DNA from: Mesobacillus subterraneus
Lineage (GTDB): Bacteria > Bacillota > Bacilli > Bacillales > Cytobacillaceae
Direction: 5' to 3'
DNA: 64,000 nt
NCBI RefSeq assembly: GCF_003937825.1
Contig: NZ_RSFW01000012.1
Span: forward strand, 122,019-186,018
The notes below the pieces were generated by a model that was not told the DNA's origin, searched no databases, and was given only the letters and a program-made list of their open reading frames with translations. The stretch's first letter is position 1; every line of letters starts with the position of its first letter. Of the stretch, positions 52,572 to 61,363 are shown piece after piece. The translations under genes were made by a program, and so were the position numbers.

Positions 52572-53141
52572 ATGAAAAAACGATTTGGCATCGATATCGA
52601 TGGTACAGTCACCTGCCCAACGACATTTGTACCATATTTAAATGAAGGATTCGGATTGAATATTACTCTTGATGATATCAAGCAATATGACTTCATGCCG
52701 CTTGTTTCTGTAACAAGAGAAGAATTCGCGGCATGGTTCAGTAAAATGGAGCCTGTCATTTATTCACAATCACCTTTGGCTGAAGGAGCCAAGGGTATTT
52801 TAAAGAATTGGGAAAAAGAGCATGAATTATATTTTATCAGCGCAAGAGGTACTCATTTGATTGAGCTCACCAAGGAATGGTTCACTGCAAATGAACTGAA
52901 GTATCATGATATCCATTTGATCGGTTCACATGACAAAATAGAAGCGGCGAAGCACTATAAGGTCGACATTTTCTTTGAGGATAAACATGATAATGCCGTT
53001 GACCTGCATGAAGAACTGCAGATCCCGGTCATTCTGTTTGATACCCCCTATAACCAGGATCCGATCCCAGAAGGCGTCATCCGCGTGAATAACTGGCAGG
53101 AGGCTAATCATTGGGTGCAGAAGTGGTTAAGGAATGCATAA
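52572..53141 (+). CDS. yqfW: HAD-superfamily 5'-nucleotidase-like phosphatase YqfW
   Basis: A soluble phosphatase of 189 residues. The nucleophile motif is FGIDIDGTVTCP (D6 and D8), motif II is YFISAR, and the acidic motif is FFEDKHDNAVD. It belongs to the deoxyribonucleotidase-like group (UPF0655/NT5C-like). The ATG at 52572 is seven bases after AAGGAG; another ATG lies one codon earlier. It follows the convergent yqfX and matches B. subtilis yqfW. Substrate unknown. Confidence 0.88.
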   Translation: MKKRFGIDIDGTVTCPTTFVPYLNEGFGLNITLDDIKQYDFMPLVSVTREEFAAWFSKMEPVIYSQSPLAEGAKGILKNWEKEHELYFISARGTHLIELTKEWFTANELKYHDIHLIGSHDKIEAAKHYKVDIFFEDKHDNAVDLHEELQIPVILFDTPYNQDPIPEGVIRVNNWQEANHWVQKWLRNA

Positions 53142-53167
53142 AAAAGCCTTATTGGGGCTTTTTTTGT
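53140..53167 (+). terminator. Terminator of yqfW
   Basis: AAAAAAGCC and GGGGCTTTTTTT form a short stem after the stop codon. Confidence 0.75.
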
Positions 53168-53277
53168 TATCAAAATGTTTTTTCCATATTTTGCGGCTCC
53201 TTCACGATTAAAAAAACTCATAACGCCGGCGTTTTTCATGACGAATTTTTTTCTTAAAAAATAACTGGTTCAATTTA

Positions 53278-53369
53278 TTAGCGAAAAAATAGATTTTTTT
53301 GGCGGAAATAAGGTTCTTATTGGCGAAAAATTAATTTTATTGGCGAAAATCCATTTTTATTGGCGAATT
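53278..53369. repeat. Periodic TTGGCGAAA repeat array
   Basis: TTAGCGAAAA, TTGGCGGAAA, TTGGCGAAAA, TTGGCGAAAA and TTGGCGAATT start at 53278, 53299, 53320, 53340 and 53360, a period of 21, 21, 20 and 20 bases. The spacers are A/T-only and different from each other. The array lies between the terminators of two convergent genes (yqfW and zur). A 12-bp palindrome AACGCCGGCGTT stands at about 53222. Nothing else is seen in 53168-53440. Confidence 0.75.
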
Positions 53370-53440
53370 GGAAATTATCAATGTTTTTTTCCAGTTGTGC
53401 CAATCAGGGTCTCTGATGAAGCTTACATTTTTCCATATAA

Positions 53441-53467
53441 AAAAGACCGGAAAAGATTTCCGACCTT
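53441..53467 (-). terminator. Terminator of the znuC-znuB-zur operon
   Basis: On the minus strand AAGGTCGGAAA and TTTCCGGTCTT pair and are followed by six T. Confidence 0.82.
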
Positions 53468-53469
53468 CA

Positions 53470-53883
53470 TTATTGGACGCAATCAGGACAGCGTCCGTAA
53501 ATTTCAAATTTATGTCCTGAAATATCGTAGCCTTTAAAGCTTGATTCGATATTCCGCATTGGACAGGTCTCGATCTCCTTTGTTTTTCCACAGTCCAGGC
53601 AAATGAAATGATGGTGGTGCTCCTTATGCGAGCAGGTGAAGCGAAAATGCTTTTCACCAGACAACTCCGTCATTTCGAGGATCCCTAACTCGACAAACAC
53701 GCTTAAATTGCGGTAGATTGTATCGAAACTCAATCCTGGATAATTCCCCTTCATTTCTTCAAGTACATCCCGTGCTGTCAAATATTTATCATTATCGGAA
53801 AATAGCTGAAGCATATCTTCGCGCTTTCCGGTATGCTTATATCCCTGTTCTTTCAGCAGGTCCATCGCTTCGTTAACGTTCAT
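53470..53883 (-). CDS. zur: Zinc-uptake repressor Zur
   Basis: A Fur-family repressor of 137 residues. The winged helix (about 15-80) contains [15 protein letters not shown]. The structural zinc site is C95/C98 (CLDC) and C132/C135 (CPDC), and the sensory histidines are in [10 protein letters not shown] (84-93). Position with znuB and znuC, and synteny with B. subtilis, identify it as Zur rather than PerR or Fur. The ATG at 53883 follows GAGGTGATATC. A Zur-type box upstream of znuC makes the operon autoregulated. Confidence 0.93.
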   Translation of the reverse strand: MNVNEAMDLLKEQGYKHTGKREDMLQLFSDNDKYLTARDVLEEMKGNYPGLSFDTIYRNLSVFVELGILEMTELSGEKHFRFTCSHKEHHHHFICLDCGKTKEIETCPMRNIESSFKGYDISGHKFEIYGRCPDCVQ

Positions 53884-53895
53884 GATATCACCTCA

Positions 53896-54738
53896 TTAAA
53901 TGGATCTAGCAGCTGCTTGTTTTTTATACCAAATGGCCAGTACAAGGATGAGGACAGCGATCATGACAATTGTTCCCCCTGGTGCCAGGTCCAGATAGTA
54001 GGAGAGAAACAGCCCGCCCAACACGGATATCTCGCCAAACAGGATCGAAAAGAAAATAGTTTGCTTAAACCCTTTTGCAAATCGGATACTGGCTGCAACC
54101 GGCAGGGTCATCAAAGATGATACCAGCAGGATTCCGACAATCCTCATCGATGCCGCGATCACCAGCGCTACCATCACGATGAAAATGAAATGCAGCGATT
54201 TCGCCGCAATTCCTGTCGCCCTGGCATACTCTTCGTCAAAGGATAAGAGGAAGAGTTCCTTATATAACGAGACAACTACCGCAATGACCAGTATGCTGAT
54301 GATTAATATAGTCCAAAGATCTGCACGGCTTACCGCGCTGACACTGCCAAATAAATAACTGAATAAATCTGTATTGAAGCCATCCGCAAGCGAAATAAAG
54401 ATTACTCCCAATCCAATACCGCCAGAAAGGATGATTGGGATCGCCAGTTCCTGATAATGCTTATAGACTGTCCGCAGCTTTTCGATGAACAGGGATCCCC
54501 CTACTGAAAAAGCCATTCCCATATAAAGCGGATTTAGTCCGCTGAACAGCATGAATTTCTTTTCAAGCAAGAGGCTCGCGGCGATTCCGGCCAATGTAAC
54601 ATGGCTCAGTGCATCGGCAATGAGCGAGAGCCTGCGGACAACAATGAACACTCCAAGCAGAGGCGCAATGACACCGATGATCATACCGGTCAAAAAAGCG
54701 TTCTGCAAAAACTCATATTGCAACAGTCCGCTAATCAT
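53896..54738 (-). CDS. znuB: Zinc ABC transporter permease ZnuB
   Basis: A family 9 metal ABC permease of 280 residues with about eight membrane helices. It starts MISGLLQYEFLQNAFLTGM and carries the RRLSLIADALSHVTLAGIA coupling motif. The ATG at 54738 lies nine bases after GGAGG and overlaps the znuC stop by 8 bases; upstream ATGs in the same frame lie within the histidine-coding tail of znuC and are unlikely. The cognate binding lipoprotein (ZnuA) is not in this operon. Confidence 0.92.
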   Translation of the reverse strand: MISGLLQYEFLQNAFLTGMIIGVIAPLLGVFIVVRRLSLIADALSHVTLAGIAASLLLEKKFMLFSGLNPLYMGMAFSVGGSLFIEKLRTVYKHYQELAIPIILSGGIGLGVIFISLADGFNTDLFSYLFGSVSAVSRADLWTILIISILVIAVVVSLYKELFLLSFDEEYARATGIAAKSLHFIFIVMVALVIAASMRIVGILLVSSLMTLPVAASIRFAKGFKQTIFFSILFGEISVLGGLFLSYYLDLAPGGTIVMIAVLILVLAIWYKKQAAARSI

Positions 54739-55528
54739 GGATATGCGCCTCCTCATGATGGTGGTGATGATGATCATGTGTCAGCACATGGACATCATGA
54801 CCGTATATTTCGGAGACCTCATTGATCTTCAGCTGTTCGAATTCCTCCGCGCTTCCATGGAAATGCATATTTTTATTCAAACAGGCTACATTCGTCACTT
54901 TATCGGAAATCGTCCCGATATCGTGTGTGACAAGAAGAAGCGTAATTCCTTTTTCTTTATTGAGTGAATCCAGCATTTCATAAAAAGAGTTCACATTTTT
55001 GGCATCCACGCCAACCGTCGGTTCATCCAGAATGAGAAGCTCAGGTTCGCTGACGAGTGCCCTTGCAATGAAAACTCTTTGCTGCTGCCCTCCTGAAAGC
55101 TCACCAATATTCCTGTCCAGGAATTGTTCCATACCAACAGATTCGATTGCCTGTTTGATCTTTTCGTGGTCACTTTTTCTTAAAAATTGGAACAGTCCCA
55201 GCTTCTTTGTCAGTCCGCTGGCCACTACTTCGAACACGGTGGCAGGGAATCCGGTGTTGAAAGAGTTGGCTTTTTGCGAAACAAAGCCAATCTTATGCTG
55301 TTCCCTGAACCTGGAAATGTCCTGGCCAAATAAAGAGATCGAGCCTTTCTGAGGCTTGATGAGGCCCAGCATAAGCTTTAGCAGGGTAGACTTGCCAGAT
55401 CCGTTCGGTCCGACGATCGCCAGGAAACTGCCCTTTTGGATGGATATATTTATATTTTCAAGTACATTTTCTTTATCGTATCGATAATACAAGTCCTCTA
55501 CCTGGACAATGTAATCGTTTGTGGTCAT
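54731..55528 (-). CDS. znuC: Zinc ABC transporter ATP-binding protein ZnuC
   Basis: The ATPase of the zinc importer, 265 residues. Walker A is GPNGSGKSTLL, the signature LSGGQQQR, and Walker B LLILDEPTVGVD. The C terminus ends in a histidine cluster (HDHHHHHHEEAHIHD) that may sense or sequester zinc. I place the start at the ATG at 55528 (MTTNDYIVQV); ATG, GTG and TTG codons a few positions upstream cannot be excluded. First gene of znuC-znuB-zur, preceded by a Zur box. Confidence 0.92.
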   Translation of the reverse strand: MTTNDYIVQVEDLYYRYDKENVLENINISIQKGSFLAIVGPNGSGKSTLLKLMLGLIKPQKGSISLFGQDISRFREQHKIGFVSQKANSFNTGFPATVFEVVASGLTKKLGLFQFLRKSDHEKIKQAIESVGMEQFLDRNIGELSGGQQQRVFIARALVSEPELLILDEPTVGVDAKNVNSFYEMLDSLNKEKGITLLLVTHDIGTISDKVTNVACLNKNMHFHGSAEEFEQLKINEVSEIYGHDVHVLTHDHHHHHHEEAHIHD

Positions 55529-55546
55529 GTTCATCACCCGCAAAAA

Positions 55547-55567
55547 AAATAAGAATCATTCCGATTT
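55547..55567 (-). promoter_or_regulatory. Zur box upstream of znuC
   Basis: A 21-bp site on the minus strand, with left arm AAATCGGAAT, centre G and right arm ATTCTTATTT, agrees with the Bacillus Zur consensus (AAATCGTAAT-N-ATTACGATTT) at 16 of 20 arm positions. It lies just before the znuC ribosome region. Confidence 0.75.
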
Positions 55568-55684
55568 ACATTTAGTAGTATATCTTTTAAAAGGCATAAT
55601 GTAAATAAAAGACTTCCCAATGCCAAGAAAAGTGTCACAAAATCCAAACCGGGCTCATACCCTACTATGGAGGAGTGATGATCT

Positions 55685-55939
55685 TTGGCTATTTTTGAAA
55701 ATATCATTAACCATAAAATAAGCAATATTACGGCGGATGAACTGCTGAAATATGCCTCTCAATTCAACATTGCCATTACCACGGCACAGGCACAGAAGAT
55801 CGCCGGGTACTTACGCGGTAAAAAGGTGAACATCTTCAATGATTCAGAGCGTAAAGCCCTGATCAAAGAAATCGCCCGAATCACCAGCCCTGAAACAGCC
55901 AGGGAAATCAACAAGCTGTTCGTGAAATTCACTAAATAA
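55685..55939 (+). CDS. yqfT: DUF2624 family protein YqfT
   Basis: An 84-residue helical protein of unknown function with the sequence NHKISNITADELLKYASQFN near the start, basic in the middle (GKKVNIFND) and ending INKLFVKFTK. TTG at 55685 follows GGAGGAG. It matches B. subtilis yqfT in size and location between the zinc genes and nfo. It has no signal peptide, so it is cytoplasmic. Confidence 0.86.
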   Translation: MAIFENIINHKISNITADELLKYASQFNIAITTAQAQKIAGYLRGKKVNIFNDSERKALIKEIARITSPETAREINKLFVKFTK

Positions 55940-55956
55940 CCAGAATCATGAAATGT

Positions 55957-55987
55957 CAAAAGCTGTGGAAAGGATCCACAGCTTTTC
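55957..55987. terminator. Bidirectional terminator between yqfT and nfo
   Basis: AAAAGCTGTGGA and TCCACAGCTTTT pair around AAGGA; the genes converge. Confidence 0.88.
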
Positions 55988-56002
55988 TCGTTAACATTCA
56001 GT

Positions 56003-56893
56003 TTAGCCAATCGTGATGAGATCTAGCAGATTCTCTTCAAATTGTTTGTTTTTCAGCATCTCAATCTCATGCTTATACGGTGCCTTCTTATTGTTCTTAT
56101 CCTCCCCGACAAATGGTGTTTCGAGGATTTTTGGCACATGTGCCAATTGAGGATGGTGGACGATATAGCTAAGGGCATCAAAGCCGATATGGCCGAAACC
56201 GATATTTTCATGACGGTCCTTCCTCATGCCTACAGAGTTTTTGCTGTCATTTATGTGGAGGACCTTCAATCTGTCCAGCCCGATGATTTTATCAAATTCA
56301 TTCAGGACTCCGTCAAAGTCTTCAACGATCGGATAACCGGCATCGTGGGTATGGCAAGTGTCAAAACAGACGGAGAGCTTATCGTTGTGGGTGACTCCAT
56401 CCATTATCATCGCCAGCTCTTCGAAAGTTTTACCGCACTCTGAACCTTTTCCAGCCATTGTTTCAAGGGCGATCTGGACATTCTCCTTGCCCGTGAGAAC
56501 CTCGTTGATCCCTTCCACAATCTTCGCAATTCCAAGTTCTGTTCCGGCACCGACATGTGCGCCAGGATGCAGTACAATCTGCTTCGCGCCGAGGGCTTCG
56601 GTCCGTTCAATCTCGCTTCGCAAGAACCGGACACCCAGGTCAAAGGTGTCAGGATTCTGTGTGTTCCCAATATTGATGATATAGGGAGCATGGACGACGA
56701 TTTCAGTGATGCCGTGCTGCTCCATATGGCGGCGGCCCTCTTCAATATTCAGGTCCTCAATCTTTTTCCTTCTTGTATTCTGAGGTGCCCCTGTATAGAT
56801 CATAAACGTATTTGCTCCATATGAGACAGCCTCTTCACTCGCAGCCAACATCATCTTTTTGCCGCTCATGGAAACATGTGAGCCAATTAACAT
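56003..56893 (-). CDS. nfo: Endonuclease IV
   Basis: An AP endonuclease of base-excision repair, 296 residues, active on spores' DNA damage in B. subtilis. It is a TIM barrel with three zinc ions; ligands lie in [31 protein letters not shown] and [22 protein letters not shown]. The ATG at 56893 follows GGGAGAG. It starts about 25 bases after cshB, so both may share a promoter. All metal ligands are present. Confidence 0.96.
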   Translation of the reverse strand: MLIGSHVSMSGKKMMLAASEEAVSYGANTFMIYTGAPQNTRRKKIEDLNIEEGRRHMEQHGITEIVVHAPYIINIGNTQNPDTFDLGVRFLRSEIERTEALGAKQIVLHPGAHVGAGTELGIAKIVEGINEVLTGKENVQIALETMAGKGSECGKTFEELAMIMDGVTHNDKLSVCFDTCHTHDAGYPIVEDFDGVLNEFDKIIGLDRLKVLHINDSKNSVGMRKDRHENIGFGHIGFDALSYIVHHPQLAHVPKILETPFVGEDKNNKKAPYKHEIEMLKNKQFEENLLDLITIG

Positions 56894-56917
56894 ATCATAA
56901 TCTCTCCCTAAATGCCT

Positions 56918-58234
56918 TTATTTCTTTTTCTTCTCGAGGCGGTTTTGACGCTTTTTAATCTTGTCCATTTCTGACTTCATCTTTTTCTTATAGCCAGGCT
57001 TCACCTTCTTCGGCTTGGAGACAAGCGACTTCGCAAGCGTTTCGCCAGAAGTTTCTTTTTTCTTCCTGTTTTGGCGCCTGTTGCGCTCCTCAATATCAGT
57101 GAATTCACCCTTTTTCAAATCGATATTTTTAAAGGTGATACCCATTTTTTCTAGTCTTACCAATGCATCTTCATCGCTCTGCTCATATACCGTCAGGGCA
57201 ACACCGGATGAACCGGCGCGTGCCGTGCGTCCGACCCTGTGGATGTAGAAATCCAAGTCTGTAGGCAGCTCATAGTTGATCACATGGCTGATCCCCTGAA
57301 TATCGATACCTCTTGCAGCCAGGTCAGTCGCAACGAGGTACTGGAATTCAAGGTCCTTGATTTGCTTCATGACCCGCTTCCGTTCACGCGGACTCAGATC
57401 ACCATGGATACGGCCTACTTTCATTCCTTTTTGGATCAAACCATCAGCAATCTCATCCGCTTTTTTCTTTGTATTGGCAAATACGATTCCAAGATAAGGA
57501 TTGAAGGCAAGTAATGCTGAGTGCACTAGACCAATTTTATCCCTGTGCCTCGCCGGAAGAAGAATGTGCTCAATCTTTTCCGCCGCAGCCTGCTTAGGAT
57601 CCACTTGTACATACTTAGGGTTTTCCATGTACTTTTTCAAAAACGGTTTCAGTTTTTCAGGGATAGTCGCTGAGAAAACGAGCATTTGCAGTTTTTCAGG
57701 CATTCTTGAAGCAAATTGGTCAATGTCCTCGATGAATCCCATATCAAGCATCAAGTCAGCTTCGTCGACCACCAGGATGTTCGCTGTGTGTACGAAAAGC
57801 GCGTTTTCCTGGACCAGGTCATTGATCCTGCCTGGCGTCCCGATGACGATTTGCGGCTGGGTTTTCAGCTTTTCAATTGTCCTCTGCTTGTCCGTTCCGC
57901 CAATATAACAGCGTGCAGTGATTTTCTCCTCCTGGGGAGAGTGTTCTGCAACTTTCAGCACTTCGTGGTAAATCTGGTTTGCAAGCTCGCGTGTCGGAGC
58001 AGTAATGATAGCCTGCACCTCATTGCGGTTGGCATCAATCTTGTTCATGATCGGCAAAACGTATGCGTGTGTTTTACCTGTCCCTGTCTGTGATTGCCCG
58101 ATGGCGCTATCACCCTTAAGGACAGTAGGAATTAGTCGTTCCTGGATTTCTGTAGGCTCATAAAAGCCCAGTTTCTTGACTGCATCTATAATGAACGGCT
58201 TCAGTTCATAACGATCAAATTTAGTTTCACTCAT
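56918..58234 (-). CDS. cshB: DEAD-box RNA helicase CshB
   Basis: An ATP-dependent RNA helicase of 438 residues involved in cold adaptation and ribosome or mRNA remodelling. The Q motif FYEPTEIQERLIP is near 25-37, motif I SQTGTGKTHAY, motif II VVDEADLMLD, motif III FSATIP, and motif VI HRVGRTARAG. The C-terminal tail (about 385-438) is very basic (KKVKPGYKKKMKSEMDKIKK), typical of CshB. The ATG at 58234 is preceded by AAAGGAG. It matches B. subtilis yqfR/cshB. Confidence 0.95.
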   Translation of the reverse strand: MSETKFDRYELKPFIIDAVKKLGFYEPTEIQERLIPTVLKGDSAIGQSQTGTGKTHAYVLPIMNKIDANRNEVQAIITAPTRELANQIYHEVLKVAEHSPQEEKITARCYIGGTDKQRTIEKLKTQPQIVIGTPGRINDLVQENALFVHTANILVVDEADLMLDMGFIEDIDQFASRMPEKLQMLVFSATIPEKLKPFLKKYMENPKYVQVDPKQAAAEKIEHILLPARHRDKIGLVHSALLAFNPYLGIVFANTKKKADEIADGLIQKGMKVGRIHGDLSPRERKRVMKQIKDLEFQYLVATDLAARGIDIQGISHVINYELPTDLDFYIHRVGRTARAGSSGVALTVYEQSDEDALVRLEKMGITFKNIDLKKGEFTDIEERNRRQNRKKKETSGETLAKSLVSKPKKVKPGYKKKMKSEMDKIKKRQNRLEKKKK

Positions 58235-58417
58235 TGAAAATCTCCTTTTTTCACCCTGGTCCCGTGTTTCACAGGAACATCAGCCTGTTCCGTAAGCTGG
58301 TCTTTTTCAGGTTCATCCTGTAATTATAATAAAGATTGCAGAAAATCTCCAATCAGTACTATCTTAACCCTTCCTTGACAAAAAAACAAACCTGTTTCCG
58401 TTTATATAGTATTTTCT

Positions 58418-58447
58418 TAACCCAAACCGGGATAAATGCATACTCTA
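58418..58447 (+). promoter_or_regulatory. Possible sigma-K-type promoter of yqfQ
   Basis: CATACTCTA at 58439-58447 fits the sigma-K -10 (CATANNNTA), and AC 17 bases upstream fits its short -35. Late mother-cell expression would suit a coat-like protein. The motif is short, so chance is possible. Confidence 0.35.
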
Positions 58448-58479
58448 ATAGGAGATGAATTATTTGGAAAGGAGTGGTC

Positions 58480-59124
58480 ATGATGCTACAAGGATCCCGG
58501 ATGAACCCGCGAGGCATGCAAAATCACTTCATTGGGCCTGGATACATGGGAAGGCCAGGTATGGGACAGCGTCAGATGTACTACCATCCTTATGGACAGA
58601 TGCCGATGATGCCGCAAGGCCAAATGCCCAGGATGATGGGCAGGGGCCGACCATCCAGACAGGGTGGCGGCGGTCTGCTGGCAAAAATTCTTGGCAAGGG
58701 AGGACAAAGCCAGAGAAACGGCCCGGCAGGTCTTTTATCTGGGGGACAGAGTGCTGCCCGAGGTGTAAGCCAGGGAGACGGAATCCTGAAAACCCTCACA
58801 GATCCATCTGCGATAAACGGCTTTTTGACCAATACACAAAAAGTTTTAAGTACGGCACAGCAATTTGGACCGATGATCCAGCAATACGGCCCTCTCGTCC
58901 GCAACCTTCCTTCAATGTGGAAGCTGTATAAAGGACTGAAGGATCTTCCGGATGCCGATGAACAATCGAAAGAAGAAACAAAAGAATCATCAGAACAAGT
59001 GGAAAACACCGGTGAAAAGAAAACTGAGAAAACAGCCAGAAAGCGTTCGAAGAAGAAAACCAGTGAACATGCAGCAAAGAAACCTTCAATGAATGGCGGA
59101 TCTTCTCCGAAACTGTTCATATAA
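58480..59124 (+). CDS. yqfQ: YqfQ/VrrA-family protein, spore-coat-like
   Basis: A 214-residue low-complexity protein. The N-terminal third is rich in Met, Pro, Gly and Tyr (GMQNHFIGPGYMGRPGMG, YHPYGQMPMMPQGQMP). The middle (about 100-160) is a helical DUF-like domain with FLTNTQKVLSTAQQFGPMIQ. The end is a Lys/Glu/Ser tail (KKTEKTARKRSKKKTSEHA). The family includes B. anthracis VrrA and is found in spore coats of Bacillus. The ATG at 58480 is five bases after AAGGAG; an ATG next to it is equally possible. Confidence 0.82.
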   Translation: MMLQGSRMNPRGMQNHFIGPGYMGRPGMGQRQMYYHPYGQMPMMPQGQMPRMMGRGRPSRQGGGGLLAKILGKGGQSQRNGPAGLLSGGQSAARGVSQGDGILKTLTDPSAINGFLTNTQKVLSTAQQFGPMIQQYGPLVRNLPSMWKLYKGLKDLPDADEQSKEETKESSEQVENTGEKKTEKTARKRSKKKTSEHAAKKPSMNGGSSPKLFI

Positions 59125-59226
59125 CCTTATCGGTTTTCCCCCTTCTGGAAACTGCCTTTTGTAATCTTTCTATAAGTCTTATATAATGTAAGAGAGAATC
59201 AGAGGTATTCGCAGGAGGATGACTCA

Positions 59227-60180
59227 ATGAATGTAATTAAAATATCGCCACGCGGTTATTGCTATGGCGTTGTTGACGCCATGGTCATTGCACGGAACGC
59301 AGCATTGGACAAAAGCTTGCCGCGTCCTATATATATACTCGGAATGATTGTCCATAACAAGCACGTCACCGATGCATTCGAAGAAGAAGGCATCATCACA
59401 CTGGACGGGAATAACCGTAAGGAAATCCTTGAAAAGGTCGAAGGCGGAACTGTTATTTTCACAGCACATGGAATCTCCCCTGAAGTCAGGGAACTCGCCA
59501 AGCAAAAAGGACTTGTATCAATTGATGCGACTTGTCCAGATGTAACGAATACACATAACCTCATCCGTGAAAAAGAGAAAGAAGGATTTGAGGTCATCTA
59601 TATTGGCAAGAAAGGACATCCTGAGCCGGAGGGTGCTGTCGGCGTGGCACCAGGAATCGTCCATCTCGTCGAAACCGCAGCAGATGTTGAGGCACTTGAT
59701 CTCCATGCGGAAAAGCTGATTGTGACCAACCAGACGACCATGAGCCAATGGGATGTTGCTGAAATCATGAAAAAAGTGAAGGAAAAATTTCCTCACGCTG
59801 AGGTCCATAAAGAAATCTGTATGGCCACACAGGTGCGCCAGGAGGCAGTTGCAGAGCAGGCGAAGGAAGCGGACGTCCTCATCGTCGTCGGGGATCCTAA
59901 GAGCAATAACTCCAACCGTCTTGCGCAAGTCTCTGAAGAAATTGCCGGAACAAAAGCCTATCGGATTGCTGATATTACTGAACTGGATATCGAATGGCTC
60001 AAGGATGCCAGCACAGTCGCAGTCACTTCTGGCGCTTCGACACCGACACCGATAACAAAAGAGGTTATTTCATTTATCGAACAGTTCGATCCGGAAAACG
60101 AAGCAACCTGGACAAGAGAGAAAAAAGTACCGTTAAACAGAATCCTGCCCAAGGTCAAAAAGACTGGAGCAAACGTATAA
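59227..60180 (+). CDS. ispH: 4-hydroxy-3-methylbut-2-enyl diphosphate reductase IspH
   Basis: The last MEP-pathway enzyme, reducing HMBPP to IPP and DMAPP. The 317 residues carry the three 4Fe-4S cysteines C12 (GYCYGV), C103 (ATCPDV) and C198 (EICMAT), and the substrate residues in VHNKHV, TAHGIS, HPEPEG and NNSNRL. The ATG at 59227 follows AGGAGGATGACTCA. It matches B. subtilis yqfP. With ispG in the same window both cluster-dependent steps of the pathway are encoded here. Confidence 0.97.
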   Translation: MNVIKISPRGYCYGVVDAMVIARNAALDKSLPRPIYILGMIVHNKHVTDAFEEEGIITLDGNNRKEILEKVEGGTVIFTAHGISPEVRELAKQKGLVSIDATCPDVTNTHNLIREKEKEGFEVIYIGKKGHPEPEGAVGVAPGIVHLVETAADVEALDLHAEKLIVTNQTTMSQWDVAEIMKKVKEKFPHAEVHKEICMATQVRQEAVAEQAKEADVLIVVGDPKSNNSNRLAQVSEEIAGTKAYRIADITELDIEWLKDASTVAVTSGASTPTPITKEVISFIEQFDPENEATWTREKKVPLNRILPKVKKTGANV

Positions 60181-60189
60181 AATTATCAG

Positions 60190-60229
60190 AAAGCCGCCTG
60201 GAGCCAATATGCTCCAGGCGGCTTTTTTA
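60190..60229 (+). terminator. Terminator of ispH
   Basis: AAAGCCGCCTGGAGC and GCTCCAGGCGGCTTT pair perfectly with a six-base loop and TTTTTT. Confidence 0.93.
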
Positions 60230-60247
60230 GGAAGGACTAGTGATATC

Positions 60248-61363
60248 CTATATAAATGTAAAAGGATCGGTCTCTATCTCCGAAGGTATGAAGCTGACTT
60301 CAAATCCTTTTTCTTTGCAGAGTTGATCCATGACTTCTGCAAGCCCTTTTTTCATGATTTTCTCGACATTATGGCCAGGATCGATCATGTTCAAGCCAGC
60401 CATGATCGCGTCGTGAGCGGTGTGATAATAAATATCTCCAGTTATATATACATCAGCTCCGCGGAACTTTGCCTGGGAATAATATTTATTTCCATCCCCG
60501 CCCAGAACCGCCACTTTTTTTATTTTAGAATCCAAATCACCGATAACCCGGACTTTATCAACACCTAGCGCATCCTTTACGAATTTCGCGTATTCTGCTA
60601 ATGTTGTTTCCTCCACTTGACCGATCCTGCCAAGGCCCAGCTGATCGCCGGTATTTTCAAGACGATATACATCATAAGCCACCTCTTCATAAGGATGAGC
60701 TTTAATTATCGCCTGAATGACTTTTCTTTCAATGCTTTGAGGGAAAATCGTTTCGATACGCACTTCCCTTACCGCTTCAAGCTTCCCTTGCATACCGATA
60801 TGGGGATTTGTATTCTCTCCAGGAAGGAAACGGCCTTCCCCTGCTCCGGAAAATGAACAGTGACTGTAATTTCCAATTGCACCGGCACCTGCATTCCCGA
60901 GGGCATCCCGAACTTTATCGGCATCTGTTTCCGGAACGAAAACGACCAGCTTCTTAAGCTTTTCCTCATATGTAGGAACAAGGACTTGAGGATGTTTCAA
61001 ACCAAGGGCATTGGCAAGGAGGTCATTGACGCCTCCTCTGGCTACATCCAAATTTGTATGGGCAGCATATACAGCGATGTCATGCTTGATCAGCTTGGCA
61101 ATCATTCTTCCCGCAGGCGTATCTGTGGCAATTTTCTGCAGAGGGCGGAAAATTGGCGGGTGATGGGCTATGATCAGTTGAACGTTTTTTGTGATTGCCT
61201 CCTCCACCACTTCCTCGGTAACATCGAGGGCAATCAGGACATTCTCAATAGACTGATTAAGACCTCCGATTTGCAATCCGATTTTGTCTCCCTCCATCGC
61301 ATAAGCCTTGGGTGAAAATTGTTCAAATAGCTGGACTACTTCATGACCATTCACTTTTTTCAC
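60248..61363 (-). CDS. yqfO: Nif3-like dinuclear metal protein YqfO
   Basis: A 371-residue Nif3-family protein (GTP cyclohydrolase I type 2-like) with a PII-like insert in the middle. Metal ligands are in IIAHHPPIFRPL near 65-76, AAHTNLDVARGG near 96-107, and ITGDIYYHTAHDA near 325-340. Residues about 135-240 form the CutA/PII-like insert found in Gram-positive members. Its enzymatic role is not settled. The start overlaps trmK by 4 bases (ATGA), so the genes are coupled, as in B. subtilis yqfN-yqfO. Confidence 0.92.
   Translation of the reverse strand: MKKVNGHEVVQLFEQFSPKAYAMEGDKIGLQIGGLNQSIENVLIALDVTEEVVEEAITKNVQLIIAHHPPIFRPLQKIATDTPAGRMIAKLIKHDIAVYAAHTNLDVARGGVNDLLANALGLKHPQVLVPTYEEKLKKLVVFVPETDADKVRDALGNAGAGAIGNYSHCSFSGAGEGRFLPGENTNPHIGMQGKLEAVREVRIETIFPQSIERKVIQAIIKAHPYEEVAYDVYRLENTGDQLGLGRIGQVEETTLAEYAKFVKDALGVDKVRVIGDLDSKIKKVAVLGGDGNKYYSQAKFRGADVYITGDIYYHTAHDAIMAGLNMIDPGHNVEKIMKKGLAEVMDQLCKEKGFEVSFIPSEIETDPFTFI

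Noticed and set aside
53278..53369. CRISPR array
   Set aside because: The repeats are only 9-10 bp, imperfect, with A/T spacers of 10-12 bp and no cas genes nearby.
58590..59120. A 176-codon open frame on the minus strand
   Set aside because: It mirrors yqfQ, and its Cys/Ser/Phe-rich sequence reflects the complement of a Gly/Pro/Lys-rich gene.
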